DNA from: Pleodorina starrii
Lineage: Eukaryota; Chlorophyta; Chlorophyceae; Chlamydomonadales; Volvocaceae
DNA: 64,000 nucleotides
Assembly: GCA_030267565.1 (NCBI GenBank)
Contig: BRXU01000004.1
Span: 3,168,501-3,232,500, forward strand
Reading direction: 5' to 3'
Made by a program: the position numbers and the translations under genes. How positions within the stretch are numbered: position 1 is the first letter of the stretch; the number at the start of each line of letters is the position of its first letter. This document shows, in pieces, positions 1 to 12,171 of the stretch. A model generated the notes under the pieces. The model was not told the origin of the DNA. It saw nothing but the letters and a program-made list of their open reading frames with translations, and made no database searches.

Positions 1-2441
1 CGCTGACGGCCTCACCGCTGCAGGTGTGAGCGCGCCCCCCGGGGAAGGCCCCGAGTCTCGTGGTAGTTCAGGGCCCGGCCGTCTTGCCGTACGGAGCTGT
101 CGGTAAATTCCCTGCAGAATACTAGCAGGACTAGCGAGCCATTACGGTGTCTTTGCGGGCCATTCCTACAAGGAGCGCTGCTTCTTCTGGTGCTCATAGT
201 TGTCAACCTGGATGCGACTTGTTAGGGCAGCCGCAAGCACAGCAGCGCACCCGCATCGTCGCCAAGGGCTGACCTAGCGCTGTGAGAGAGCTGAGGCGAG
301 CATCCATACTCCCCAACCACCTCAACCGCGCTGGGTCCTCAGCCCTTTCCTGCTGTTTCCTCCTGATTGATGTCGCTGCTTTCGCAGGCGTGCGGCCAGA
401 AGCTGGAGTTCCGCATCTGTGCCTCGGGGCTAGTGTAGAGGGGGGAAGATGAGCGGCTGGCGCAATGCCGTGGCGCGATGGCAAGGTCTCGGGGAAGGAG
501 AAAAGGGTCCGGAAGCGAGTGCGCAAACAATAAATCGGGTGGGGACCGTACAGACAGACGGTTCTGGCTCGTTGGGCGGAAACGGGCGGAAGGTGTATGG
601 GAACCAGGACACGACAACGGACGGCACACTCCAGTGCGTGTACAATTGTGTACAGCATCGTAATCGACAGGGTATATTTAAAACGGTACATATAGGCCTT
701 GTAATACATATAGAAATCACGTCATTGCTGCAGCAGCCCAGGCTCAGGCTCGCCAGTGAATTGCCCGCCCGTTAATGCTTTGCAACTACGCGAAAAAGGG
801 GTTTCGTAAGCAGTTTTCGCTTGTTGCCGCCGTGAGCGGCCTGGCGATATGCCGCCTCAGCTTGCTCCCTTCCTGACGTTCAATGCCTGCCGCAACTTGC
901 ACCACGCCGCATGAATACGAACAGCGAACGGCCGCGCCCACAACGCCCCTCTCTTGTCTCAACGTCCCCCAGCGCCCGCATCCCTGCGTGTCCCGCCGCA
1001 AGGAGCAGCGGCACGGTTGTTGCGCTGCCGTGTTGCTGCCCGCCCGGCATATGACGATTGTTCCCGTCCACCCAAACACCTCGCGACATAAGACGCAGCA
1101 CTCGTCATTTGGCACTATGCGCAGCGCGCTCACGAAGGCCGCCTGCACTCGAGTTTGTTAGCGCCCGGCCTGGGAGCCGTGCAGATGCACCGTACGCGGC
1201 AGATAGGCTCGCGGGAGGTTGAGGGGCGACCATCGGGTGCAGCGCCCCACGGCACGCTGCACCGAAACCACCCAAGGAAACGAACGCACGTGCACCAGGC
1301 AACTGCGGACTGCGTCCCCCTCCGAAGCGCACCCATACCGAGGCGCCTATCAGAGCGTTGGAGGACTCCCCGCGTGCCTGGCCACAGACCACGCGGGCGT
1401 GTGCCCCGCATGCGTGCCCCCTTGCCCCCTCCCCCCCCCCCGAAAACCGGCGGCCGGCATGCAGAAGGCGCGCGCACGTGCGGGAAGGGTATGCGAAAGT
1501 ACACTCAAAAGAAATCCACCGGCCCATATAATCCTCTTGCAGTTCCCCTCACCCACCGCCAGCCAGCCCACAAGAGAAAACGTCGCCTGCCACGCGGCGG
1601 ACAGCACCGCGCAACGCATTTCGGTCATACCCAGAGCATATCGGGGCGTACGGGTTTTCAGACTCACAGTTTGGCGGCGGACCCAACTGCGGCCACAACC
1701 GCATCACTCTGTCCGGATAGATATGGTACCTGTGACAGCCGCGCTGAAATCACACAGAGCGGTACGCGGAGGGAGGCGCGCCGCATCCCACCCGCTTTGC
1801 AAACGACGGTCGAAGGGACCCACACCCGCACCATAGACCTGTCTTCCAACTGCGGAACGAAACAGATGCGCACATTGCACATTGTCACACGCGCGCCCGC
1901 ATCCCATGGACTCCAATGGATGCCCACACACCCCCACACCCAACGAGACCGCATCGCTCGCGGGCGGGGTGTCCGAAGAAGAAGCCTTCGCGCGCGCCTC
2001 TTTTCATACACATGCTGTACGAAAATTTGCAGCATGGGCCGGTTTGTGTCCCACGCCGAATGAAACACCCAGCACGTGCCAACCACCAACAACTGCCGCA
2101 GGCAACGCCGCTGGTGCAGCCGCGCGCGCCGACATCGCAATGGGGATGCCCACCTGCGCTATAAGGCCAACCATACTTGAGAGGAAAAGTTCATTGCCAC
2201 AACGTAAGTCAGTCGACGAAAACAAAGGAGTTGAGGAGACGAAGAAAGCCCAGGGTCGGCAGCGGCGAGGTTTGTACAGACTCCGCTCAGCGCGCACTAC
2301 AGGAAGACGGCCCCCTCGCGCCCCGCACAGCTCGGTGAGGCCCGCGCCCCAGACCGCCGCCCGTCCCGCATCCGTCCATCCATTCACCGACCGACTCACC
2401 AGTGCACGCACGCAAATATGCGATTCATATTGATACTCTCC
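1..2441. other. Unassigned left-edge region
   Basis: No confident gene. Bases 2-103 read open on + and stop with TAA at 104. They could be the last codons of a gene entering from the left, but a 34-codon run in GC-rich DNA can arise by chance. A TGTAA motif, the usual volvocine polyadenylation signal, lies at 700-704 on +. A run of 12 C is at about 1430-1441. The overlapping open frames at 1105-2433 lie on both strands, show no family resemblance and no consistent splice pattern, and look like GC-rich shadows. Confidence 0.4.
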
Positions 2442-5400
2442 TTACTCTGCATCCGGCCCCGCTTCACCCATCGCCGCAAGCGCCTCCACCGGCTTTGTCA
2501 GCTGCGGCTGCTGCTGTTGCAACTGCGGCGGGATCATGGCCGGCAGCAGAAGCGCCGACGGCGGCATGCCGACGAGCGCCCTCTGCGCCATCAGTTGCTG
2601 CAGTGCCGCGGGCTGTTGCGCCATGAGGAGCTGCTGCAGCTGCCCTGGAGCCAGGAGCGGCACCTGCCCGGGCAGCTGCTGCACCTGCGCCTGGGCCTGG
2701 GCCTGTGCCAGCGCCTGCACCAGGTGGGCCGAGCCCTGCGCCGCGGCGGCCCCCGCAGCCAGCTGCCCCGCCATGAGCGCAGGCCCCAGGTTCGCCGTGA
2801 ATGATGGCGGCAGCACCCCCTGCGGCAGCACCGGCTGCGATAGCGCTGCCTGCGCCAGCGCCGCCGCCCCCGACGCGGCGGAGGTAGCCGCGTTTATGGA
2901 CGCCGCGGACAAGCCGCCGCCGGACGGGCAGCCGCCCTGAAAGTGCTGAGAGCCGCCCATGGAGGAGGTCCTGCCGCCGCCGCTGCTGCCGCCGGCCCCG
3001 CCGCCGCCGGCGACTCCGCCGGGCTTGTCCATCAGGATGCCTCCTCCCCTCAGTCGCTGCTCCACCTGGCGCTGCTGGTACTCCTTTTTGAAGTTGGACT
3101 GGCGCAGGCGCTTGATGTCCTCCTCCACCTCCAGGCAGGGGTTCTCGTAGATGGCCCGCTTGAAGGACTCGATCTCGGCCAGGATGTCCGCAATGACCTG
3201 CGCCCGGGCAGACAGGCGGGCGGCCACACAGGCGGTCGGGCAGGCGGTCGGGATGGCTGGCGCATGAGCAACGCCGGTTGGCAGACTGCCGATTGGATAT
3301 TTTCTGTAGTATGATCCCAGCCGCATGGGGGGGGCTTGCCTGCCGGTCCGCAAGGCGGGGGGCCTCCAGCCCCCCTACACGTGGCCGGAGGAACAACCTG
3401 AGCGTTAACCGTGTACGGTACACTGACGCAACAACCATAACCACGACCGACTGACGTAGCAAATGCACCATCTCAAGCACCATCCACCCCAAGCCGCCCG
3501 TGTATCCTGGATGATGATGATCACGTGCATCCCGGACACACGTGGTCATGGATCCTGGACAGCAAAACCCAACACCCCACCACTCCACCCCAACGTACAC
3601 TAAGCCTCCTCCCCGCCAAGCCGTGCCCCCACCCGCCTGGACTCAGGAGCCCCTCTGCGCTCACCTCCTTGGTTGCCGGTTCCGTCATGGCCCGCTCGTT
3701 GAGGCTCTCAATGAGCTTGTCCATCGACTTGAGCTTCCGGGACGGCCAGCGCGGGATGCCTAGCGTGCGGCAGTGCTCCTTGAGCTTGGTCATGCCGATG
3801 CCCAGCTCTCGCGCCGCCTCCTCGATGTTCAGGTGGTACACCTGCTGCAGCCGCTCCTTGGTGATGCTGGCGATGCGCGCACACAGGCCGTTGCGGTTGG
3901 AACCGCTGCCGAGGGGCGGCGGTAAGGTGGGATGGGGGATGGGGTGGGACGGGATGGCGCGGCCGCAATGGTGAGAGAGGTGGGCGAGGCCCCAAGGGTG
4001 CGGGGTGCTGCCACGGTGGCGGACTCGACAGGGCGCAGGTGGGCCCGGCACTTGGGGCGGCGTGACGCAGGGATGCAAGCTGTTCTCGGAGATGGACGCT
4101 ACCTGCAGACATGCTCCTACATGTCAACACCAACGTACACGGCCTTCCCTTCCAGTATGCCCCCTAAGCCTGGGATGGTGTTACTGTATTGCAATGGCGC
4201 AACGGTTCCAGCATGACATAATATGACGTGGCGCCGCCCCGCGCAGTGCTGGTGGTGTGGTAAAGCACCGGCTCACCGGGGCGCCTTGTCAGGGTCCAGC
4301 TTGACGACACTTTGGCCGCGCCCTCGTTGCTTCGCCGATGCTTTCAGCGCCGCCCGGTATCGCTCCGTCAGCGTCCGCCCGCTGCCGCCCGCGGAACTGC
4401 CTCCGCCGGCGCTGTCATTGCTGCCGTCCCCGCCGTCCACGTCATCATCGTCATCGTCCGGATGGTCACCGTCCTGACTGCCGCCCTCACTTGCAGCCTC
4501 GCTGTCCATATGGGCGGTGCGGCGCCGACCCCCGCCCATGACATCGTCGTCGCCCGGGCTACCCTCCCGCCCACCTCCGTCGGCCATATCGCCCGCCCTG
4601 CCGCTCACGTCGGCCGCGCCGGATGCTGCATGCGAGTCTGGAAGGGCGCCAGGTAACGAGCCCATAGATCGCAGCACAGCAGGACCGGACGTGAGGGCGG
4701 ACCCCGGCGGCCGCAGAAGGTCGGCAGCCGCCACGCCGCCTAGCCCAGCTGTAAGCCCGCCCGCCGTCAGCGAAGTCGAGCGGTGCCGCAGCATCGGCTG
4801 CTGCTCGACCCCGTCAGCGCCCAGGCGCGCCTGTGCTCCCGCAGCTCTGCTGCTGCCGTCCTCGCCGACAGGTATGCTCAGCGCGTGGCTCCCGGGCCCC
4901 GCGTCCTGGCCGCCGCCGCCCCCCCCAGATGCCCTGTGGCCGCCTTTCGTCGCCATCTGCTCCTCCAGCATCGCAGCCGCCTCCGCCAGCTGCGCCAGAC
5001 GGCGCAAGTCAGCGGAAGCCGCGGACTCCATGGCCCCGCTGCTGCCCCCACCGCCGCCAGCGCGCTGGCCTGGGTTTGACGCCACAGACCCGCTTTCGAC
5101 GCCCTGCTCCGCGCCGCCTGCGGCCGGCACCGCTGCTACGGCGGCGGCCCCGCCGCCAGCGAGAGCAGTCTCCGCCGCCTGGGCTGCGGTGAAAGCCGAC
5201 TGCGCGGAAGCAAGCCCCGAGCCGCGGCGGGGCGCCATGGCTGAGTTTGTTTCCGCGGAGGTGGCACATATGAGGCTGAGGTTGCGGCTGCCCCTGGGCG
5301 CGGGCGAGCGCGCAGAGCGCCTGCCGGTCGTCACGCTGCAGCCCGGCTGCCATTCCGTCGGAAGTGAGGCGGCGTGGGAAAAGGCGGATTTCAATGGGAC

Positions 5401-6587
5401 GCAGGTGCCGGCGGCGGGCGCGTCGCCGGATGGGGCTGCTGCTGCCTCAGGCGCGCCGCTGCCGCTGGAGCGGGTCCGGTGAGGTCTGGAAAAGGGCGTT
5501 GTGGCGCTGGAGTGGTTGGGGAGCGGCGGCAACGGCGGCAGCTCCCGCTTGACGCTGGGAACCGGCGGCGGCGGCGGCTGGAGTGCGCTTACGGAGACGA
5601 TGCGGGCGACCGCGTCCGGAACGACGTTTGCGATCGGCTGCTCCGCCTGCCGGTGTTGGGTTAAAAGAGTAGGCAAAGGCACGGCGCAGGCCGAGTTAGG
5701 GCCTGGATAATGCCACCATGGGCTCTCACCTGAGACTGGCTGTAGCGATGATCTGGGGAATGCAAAAAGGACGAATAACGCCTACCGGCTTTCAGGCTGA
5801 CAACCCCGCAAGCATTCTATATCGCGCAACGAGACCCAAAATCGTGCCGACAGGTGCGGCGATACGTATCAGCGGCGCCAGTCCCGCGCGGTGTCCGCAC
5901 CAAAAGTAAATCCTGTGGACATCGACCAGCAACCGTGGCCCGTGCTATGTGTGCTATGACCTCCTGCCCTACCGTCGCCAAATGAGGTGCCCCGTCGCCG
6001 CACGAATCCGTGCGAAGCCGCTTCATGTCCTGTGGTCCGTTCGAGTCGCAACCGTTGCCACCCGGGGGGTCGCGTTTGGCCGAAGAGCTGCGCTCGACCT
6101 CAGCTGTTGCTGATGCAGCGGCATATGCCACAAGCTGAGCGTCCTGCTCCGACTGCTGCTGCGTGCCAGGCGCCGGTCTCCGTCGGAACCCCGACGATTG
6201 CAGCGCGGCATGTGCGACCTCAACAAGTCGCGCTGGCGGAAGAAGTTCATTCTGCGCACGCCAGAGGGATTTCATTGATGCTTGCGCACTGTCACTAGGC
6301 ACCAAGGAGCGCAACAGCTCCGGCTGGCCGCATTGCGGCGCCCCGTCGCTTGCCATGGCGCACGACAGGGCTGGCAACGATGACGGATCCATCTGCATGA
6401 GCCCCGGAGGTAGGGATGCTATTCCGAACGTGAGGGGACCAGCTGCTGCCGTCGGCGATGCGTCTCCCGGAATGCTGAGCTGAACACCGCCCGGGGCTAG
6501 GGAAGCGTTCGTCGTCGCAACTCCCGCCAGCGTCGCATCTGCCCCGCCGTCGGCGCCAGAGAAATGTCCTGGATGGTTGGACTCCAT
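2442..6587 (-). CDS. RWP-RK domain transcription factor (RKD-like), 997 aa
   Basis: Predicted nuclear DNA-binding regulator. Four exons on the minus strand close in phase: 6587-5961, 5646-4277, 3905-3665 and 3197-2442. Exon 3 encodes the RWP-RK domain: a helical stretch starting RIASITKERLQQVYHL, a second helix EEAARELGIGMTKLKEH, then IPRWPSRK with RWPSRK at about residues 718-723. Exon 4 continues with a helical segment (ILAEIESFKRAIYENP) and an Ala/Gln-rich tail. The roughly 660 residues before the domain are low-complexity Ala/Gly/Ser/Pro with an acidic DDDDDDVDGGDG stretch. I see no GAF-like or PB1 domain, which argues for the RKD rather than the NLP subclass. RWP-RK factors act in nitrogen responses, gamete fate and mating type, but the specific role here is unknown. 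It is divergent from LPA3, with 675 bp between the chosen starts. Confidence 0.88.
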
Positions 6588-7262
6588 TTCATAGGACGGC
6601 TAGCCCAGAAGGCACCTAACATCGGTGCCCAGGCAGAGGGAAGGGCAGGAGGGACGGCGAATCCTGGATCCCTAGCAATGTCTACGCAGACTATGCAATA
6701 TTGCAGGTTCAAATCCCAATCAAACAGGTTCTGCGTTCGAACATTAGGGAAATGGTGGCGTCTCCTGAACTGCGGGCAGTCCAGGAGTCACGCGGAATTC
6801 CTTACCCTGCGAGAGCGCCGTTTGCGGCTGGCTGCTTTATGAGTCTCGCATCTGTAAAAAATGAGCCTTGCTGCGCAAATGACGAGGCTCCCAGCCTTTC
6901 CAGACAGAGCCGACACTTCCCCCGACCTTAAAAACTACACGGCAGCCGTGTGCGCTATGTACATATAGGTAAACGTTATAACTTCCTGCCGGGCAGATTA
7001 CGAGTCGTGTTGCACCAGCTAGAAGGACAGAAGCGGAGCTCGCAAGCAGCCTGCTTTATTCAAACGCCCTTTTAATCCGATGGGATGTTGAGCGAGCCTG
7101 TATCAGGGTCAGGAAGATGTGTAGTTTTCGTTTGGGCTGGGCGGGAACAGATGGGCTGTGCTAGATGTACGACAAGGCCGACGGTTCGCTATCGCCCAAG
7201 GGGTCGCCATTTTCTTGCCAAACGATTGCGGAAGTAACCCTCACAAAATGGGCCCGGTTACC
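6588..7262. promoter_or_regulatory. Divergent intergenic region, RWP-RK / LPA3
   Basis: The 675 bp between the start of the RWP-RK gene (-) and the chosen LPA3 start (+) must hold both upstream regions. No clear TATA element or repeat was recognised. The LPA3 frame is open further upstream (ATGs at 7158 and 7248), so the region may be slightly shorter. Confidence 0.5.
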
Positions 7263-10200
7263 ATGTCTCATCTGCAAGGACGTGCTGGCGGGTGTGCGCC
7301 ACTCGTCAACCCACGGACCAGTGGCCGGTTTATACGCATCACACGTTTTGGGCGTCAGGGACAGTGTAGCTTCTCGAGGATTGCGGGCCGATGCGACCGG
7401 TTGGCTGCGCGAGCTGGCCCCAATGAACCAACCACAAGTGCAAGCAATCGTGCGGTGCTCGACAAGAGCGCGGGTCGCATGACCTACAAGCCGCTCTCCT
7501 ACGGCGAAATGGTTAACGACGCTGTGGAATCCGTCATGGCGGCAATCGGCGACGGCGTGAAGTGGTTGGAGGTCGAGTTTCCAGCGCTGCCAACCAACGT
7601 CGACGGTGTGTACGCGGGGGCTCGTTTTCGCATAGTGCGACTGCATACCACTATAAGCATAAATCCAAATCCATATTCATACCACACAACTATTCGTCGA
7701 CGTCTTGACCCTTCGACACGCTGTGTGACCACTGGCAGCTGCCCCTCACTCGCTGGGCAGCTCCCCAAGATTTGCATTACCGTGACCCTGCCCCGCCCGC
7801 GCTTCTTCGCCACCGGCAGGCTACAAGGGCTCATCGGATCTCTTCATCGATTCCAACACGCAGCTTGCTCTGGCAGGCGCGAAGCGGGTGAGGAAGCAGC
7901 CCGCGCCGGACAGTGCCGTACGGTTTTGCCTCGGTCGGTTTTCATCCTTATCCAGCGTCCTTGCCCAACGGCTCTCGCACGCATCAACCCAGCGCCCCCT
8001 GCGCCGATGGGTGGCCGGCTTTCCGTATGGCTTGCTGGGCCTCGTCACGCGCAGCGCCCCTCCTCCGGGCGTGTCTAACGGGCCTAACCTCCCACCGCAT
8101 GCCCAATACCGCAACCCCACAGATGGCTGCGCGGGGGCGCAAGGTGCACATCGTGCTCCCCGACGCAGGGGAGTACGCACGGACCTGCCGCATGTGGGTC
8201 GGTTCGGGGCCTGAGGGCCTGGGATGGGATGGGTGGGGCTGGAGTCTCGCGCAGTTGTATCTGGCTTGGTGATTGTGCGATTGTGCGCGGGGACGAGGGG
8301 ATGGTATACGTGCAGTGCGAGGGGGATAGGGGACTAGGCGCACGCGCCAGGGGCTGGGCTGGTCGGATCCGGGCCTGAATGCTACCTCGGGACAGAGGCC
8401 CCTGCTGGCACGGTGTTTACCTGCGACACTTTGGGTGCAGCGCGATGCCGCTCTGTACTCTAGTGGTTTGCTCGTTGGTATTTGTGCGGTGCGGTTCAGA
8501 CGGCAACGGCTCGGTGTGGTGAGCGGCCACGAAAAGTCAGCAGCTGTGACACCGCGGTTTGCTTGGAGCATTCCTGCGGCGAGGAATGCAGCCGACCGAC
8601 GAAAATCGTTCGTCGAAAAGTGCCCTGCCCATACACGGTCCGCAAAGGAGGCAGGTCCATGGTGTTGGGCCTGCAAGCGAGGAACGCCGGTCCATTCGCG
8701 CCCATGCGGTATATCACGCAGCTGTTGACGTGCCTTGCGTTCGCTGTAGCTCATTGACAATGTGACCGGAAGCGTCGCAACAGCGCGGTGCAGCAGCGCA
8801 GTTGCCAGAGCGCCACATTGACCCAGGAGCGCGGCAGCTGTGTCGTGGGCTCGTTGCGCGTGATGCCGACTTTGCTTATCCCTGCCCCTTTGCGGCTGTG
8901 TCCGTGCTGGATTTCGGGCGCGCGCAGTTTCAAGAACTCCATCCAGCTTGCCGAAGGCGTGACGGTGGGGCACCTGAATGAGGGCAACCCGCCCAACCCG
9001 CTGGCGGCCCTGTTTGGTGGCGGCGCGCCCAGCAGCAAGGAGGCGGGCGAGCAGGCGGACACGTACATCTGCATCAACGCCACCTGCATCGAACTGCTCA
9101 ACGTGCGGGCGTATGTGGACAAGGTGGGGCTGGAAGCCGGGGCGCGGAAGGGACAGCCACCCGGGCAGGCAGACAGACAGGCAACCAGGGCGCTGCGGGA
9201 AGTGGGCCACCATTGCCTCAGCTGGCCCACAGTGTGTGGGAAGACGAGTACCAGGTCGCTGCGGGCGCGGGCGCGCTTTGCCCCAGTGCGGCAGAGAGCT
9301 TCGCTGCACGTGGCACCGCCTTTTCCACGCGCGTGTGCCTGGTGCTGTCGTTGCCCGGGTGCTGGTTCTGGTGCTGTCGGCGGTAACGGCGCTGGACGCC
9401 AATTCTGTCGTCTACCGGTAGTCCGGTACGGACCACCAAGCGTGGCCCGGGGAACCCGCGCGCCTCGCCTCGCCATGCCCCTGCCCAGCGCTGCCCTGTC
9501 CTGCCCTGCTCCGCTGCTGGCCCCTCGCGCAGATGGGTGCGGCCGGCGGTTCTGACAAGGTGTTCATCTTGTGGAACATGGAGCTGGACACGCTGCGGGG
9601 CGACCTGGGCCTGCCCGCCTTCCCCTCCAAGGACATGCACTACCAGTTCCTGTCGCGGGTGCGGCCCGTCTTCTACCTGCGCCCGCGCGACTACTCCAAG
9701 TCGGTGCCCGTGCCGCCCTTCATCGTCAACTACAGCGGGGCGCTCTTCCGGGAGTACCCGGGGCCCTGGCAGGCGAGTGGCAGGGCTGGGTACTGTATTT
9801 CAGGGCGGCAGCAGCAGCGGGGGCTGGGGCAGCGGCAGGGGCGCGGTGTGCGTGTGAGGCGGCTGCGGGAGATTGGCGGCTGATGCAGTGGGAATGTACC
9901 AAGCCATCCCGAAAGGCTCGTGGCGGCGACGGTGCCAAAAGTACTGAGAGTAAACGATCCTTCGGGTGGGCGTTCAGCTTCAGAGGCCTGATAGTCCCCT
10001 CGTTTTTTGAGATCATTCTCAACACGGCCCTCGTTCATCCCTCTGGTGAAGCGCCCGGAAAGAACGCAAGCCGACGAAACCCGCACCGCCTCTGCACGCC
10101 CGACCCGACAGGTGATGCTCAAGCAAGACGGCGGCGAGTACGCGTGCATTGCAGAGGACCGGGCGCGCTACAACCTGGGTGAGCGGGTGTGCCCGGACGT

Positions 10201-10560
10201 CCAGGGCGCGCAACGGCCCTCCAGCCACGGCACTCTGTCGGGTGCCGCGTGTGGCGAGGCGACGCCCAGCCGACCACGCCTTGCGGAAGCCTTTCGCGCT
10301 ATAGCCCAATTCACATGCTTATATCCATGTCTGCCCCCGGCGCGGTGGCCACGGTTTCGCACCCCAACCGACTCGAGTCATGACCGGCACCGCTGCTGAT
10401 TTACCCTGCAGGCGAGGTGAAGGAGGAGCTGACGGTAGCCATGGGCCTGGCGACGGAGGCGGAGGGCAGCACCATGCAGTTCCTGCGCCGCGGCTACAAG
10501 ACCAGCACCTGGTACGAGGACGACTATGAGCTGGAGCAGAGCCACGAGTGGAGGCTCTGA
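7263..10560 (+). CDS. LPA3: LPA3-like DUF1995 protein, photosystem II accumulation factor, 377 aa
   Basis: Chloroplast protein of the DUF1995 family. In Arabidopsis, LPA3 is needed for photosystem II assembly (family knowledge). Seven exons close in phase: 7263-7605, 7820-7887, 8123-8193, 8928-9123, 9533-9772, 10112-10178 and 10412-10560. The N-terminus is Arg/Ser-rich and acid-poor, as expected of a stromal transit peptide. Conserved blocks in order: [101 protein letters not shown] and [15 protein letters not shown]. Intron 5 starts with GC (CAG|gcgagt) instead of GT. The start at 7263 was chosen from in-frame ATGs at 7158, 7248 and 7263 because it gives the most transit-like N-terminus. Confidence 0.87.
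9773..10111 (+). other. GC-AG intron in LPA3
   Basis: The donor reads CAG|gcgagt and the acceptor cccgacag. Only this splice joins YPGPWQ to [10 protein letters not shown], a contiguous block in LPA3 proteins, and keeps the frame. The donor matches the strict GC-donor consensus (AG before, agt after). Confidence 0.8.
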
Positions 10561-12171
10561 GCGAGGCAGGCAGGGGCCCCGAGGGGGCCAGGATCGGATT
10601 GGGAATCTGGGGGGCTGCGTGTGTGTGGAGGGAGGGAGTGCTGCAGCGGCGTGCGGTGCGCTGGTGGTCTCTTGTCGCCGGCTCAGGGGACTGGGGCTGG
10701 ATACCTTCAATCCCAATGGACTGTGCCGCAGAAGTTCTCCACTGCAGTTGATGCGATAGCAACGTGGGCGAGAGGGTGCGCAGGTGAAGGTGTGGAGTAT
10801 CGTCGTGCTCTATGTGTGTGTTTCTGTGTGTGAGAGTGAGGATTTACTGTGCAGTCGAACGGCGAGGGCGAGCGGCTTCGGCTTGCGTTTTTCTGTGCCG
10901 TGCGGCGCTTGCCCCGTTTTGCAATGATGGGCAAGACGCCGAGGGCCATGAGCCGTTAGGATAACAGACATTTTGTGCCTCCTCCCAAGGTTGGGAAGCT
11001 TGGGATGTGTTTGATATCCTTGCATTCGATTGCGCCTGATGCCTGCATGGTGCTGGCCGATGGCCCAAACCCGCTGCGTCGATATATCTTGAACGCTGTA
11101 AGAGAAGGGAGACGGCCCCAAATAAATGCCACGGCAACGGTCACGGCCTTCGACGTTTGGCGTGACACAGCAGACCGAAACGGCGCACTGCGGTGTCCTG
11201 ATCGTGGCCCCACGCGCAGGCTGCAGATGGCCACAACTGGGCACCACAAAACGCAAGACGTCTCGTAAAGCCATCGCCTTACCTAATCGGGGCGGCAGCC
11301 GGGCAGGGGTTGCACTGGTCGCCAAGCACCGCCGGGTAGCTCAGACGTGTCAGGCACGGCATTGTCTCTGTTGCACATGAACATAAGGAGGTGCGCTTAC
11401 GCCAAACTTCAGCGACGTTGTCGCCCCGGGCCCGCGGGAGCTTGGACTCGCATTCCAGGTGGTGATCCTGGCGGCCGTGTGAGAGACCGTGCATTACTGG
11501 AGACTGTCTTTTACAGTGCTGCAGCTCAGCCAGCACGGGCAGCATAGAGACCGCAGCGCGGTGATTTGGCCCGGGCTTGCGGTGACAGTTCTATTAGAAC
11601 CATACTAGCACGATTCAACCACTGGCATTGCAGGCTCTTCATACGGAATCGGCATAGCAGGCGGTACCTACATACCGGTCGCGTGTTGACCCTTCTAGCA
11701 GCCAACCCCAAGGCTGGCGGCCGGCGGCGTCATGTGCTGGGTCAGTGAATAGAACTCATAACAATACGGGACTTCTTGGAGATGGGCAGGGTGTGGCAGG
11801 GTTTATGTGGTCGAGCTGCTGGCTACCCGGATAAGGACCTGTGACCCTCGGGTCAGCAAGTGATCGCAGCGGATTGTATCGAATGCTCTGATGAATTTAC
11901 GATATTATAGAACATCGTTGTGGCACTTTATCCCTGACAGTTATTATTTGGATTCGCCTTTCTGAATTGCAATAGCGCTCTGCGCAAGTACACCGGTACA
12001 TTGAACGCAGGGCACATTTTGCGTCTTATAGGCCAATGGTTTGGAGTAATGGTTCAAATCAGATGTGAACATACTCCTGCGAATGACTCTCGCCCTGTCC
12101 TACAAAACTGACTTTCGAACTTTGTCGTACCGGCGGGAAGGTAATTAAAAGGCCTTTTAACACACATACAA
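10561..12171. other. LPA3 3' region and ARC6 upstream region
   Basis: No gene recognised. A TGTAA motif at 11097-11101, about 540 bp after the LPA3 stop, is a plausible polyadenylation signal. The last few hundred bases before 12172 are AT-richer than the exons, as expected of a promoter or 5' UTR. Confidence 0.5.

Noticed and set aside
1105..2063. Overlapping open frames of 120-302 codons on both strands
   Set aside because: No conserved motif, no splice pattern and Arg/Pro/Ala-rich composition on both strands.
4517..5482. A 321-codon plus-strand open frame opposite the RWP-RK exon 2
   Set aside because: It is a GC-rich antisense shadow of a well-supported exon with phase-matched neighbours; its protein is Pro/Ala/Arg low complexity.
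6700..6725. GGTTCAAATCCC resembling a tRNA T-loop
   Set aside because: The flanking bases do not form a 5-bp T stem, and no anticodon or acceptor stem is found upstream.
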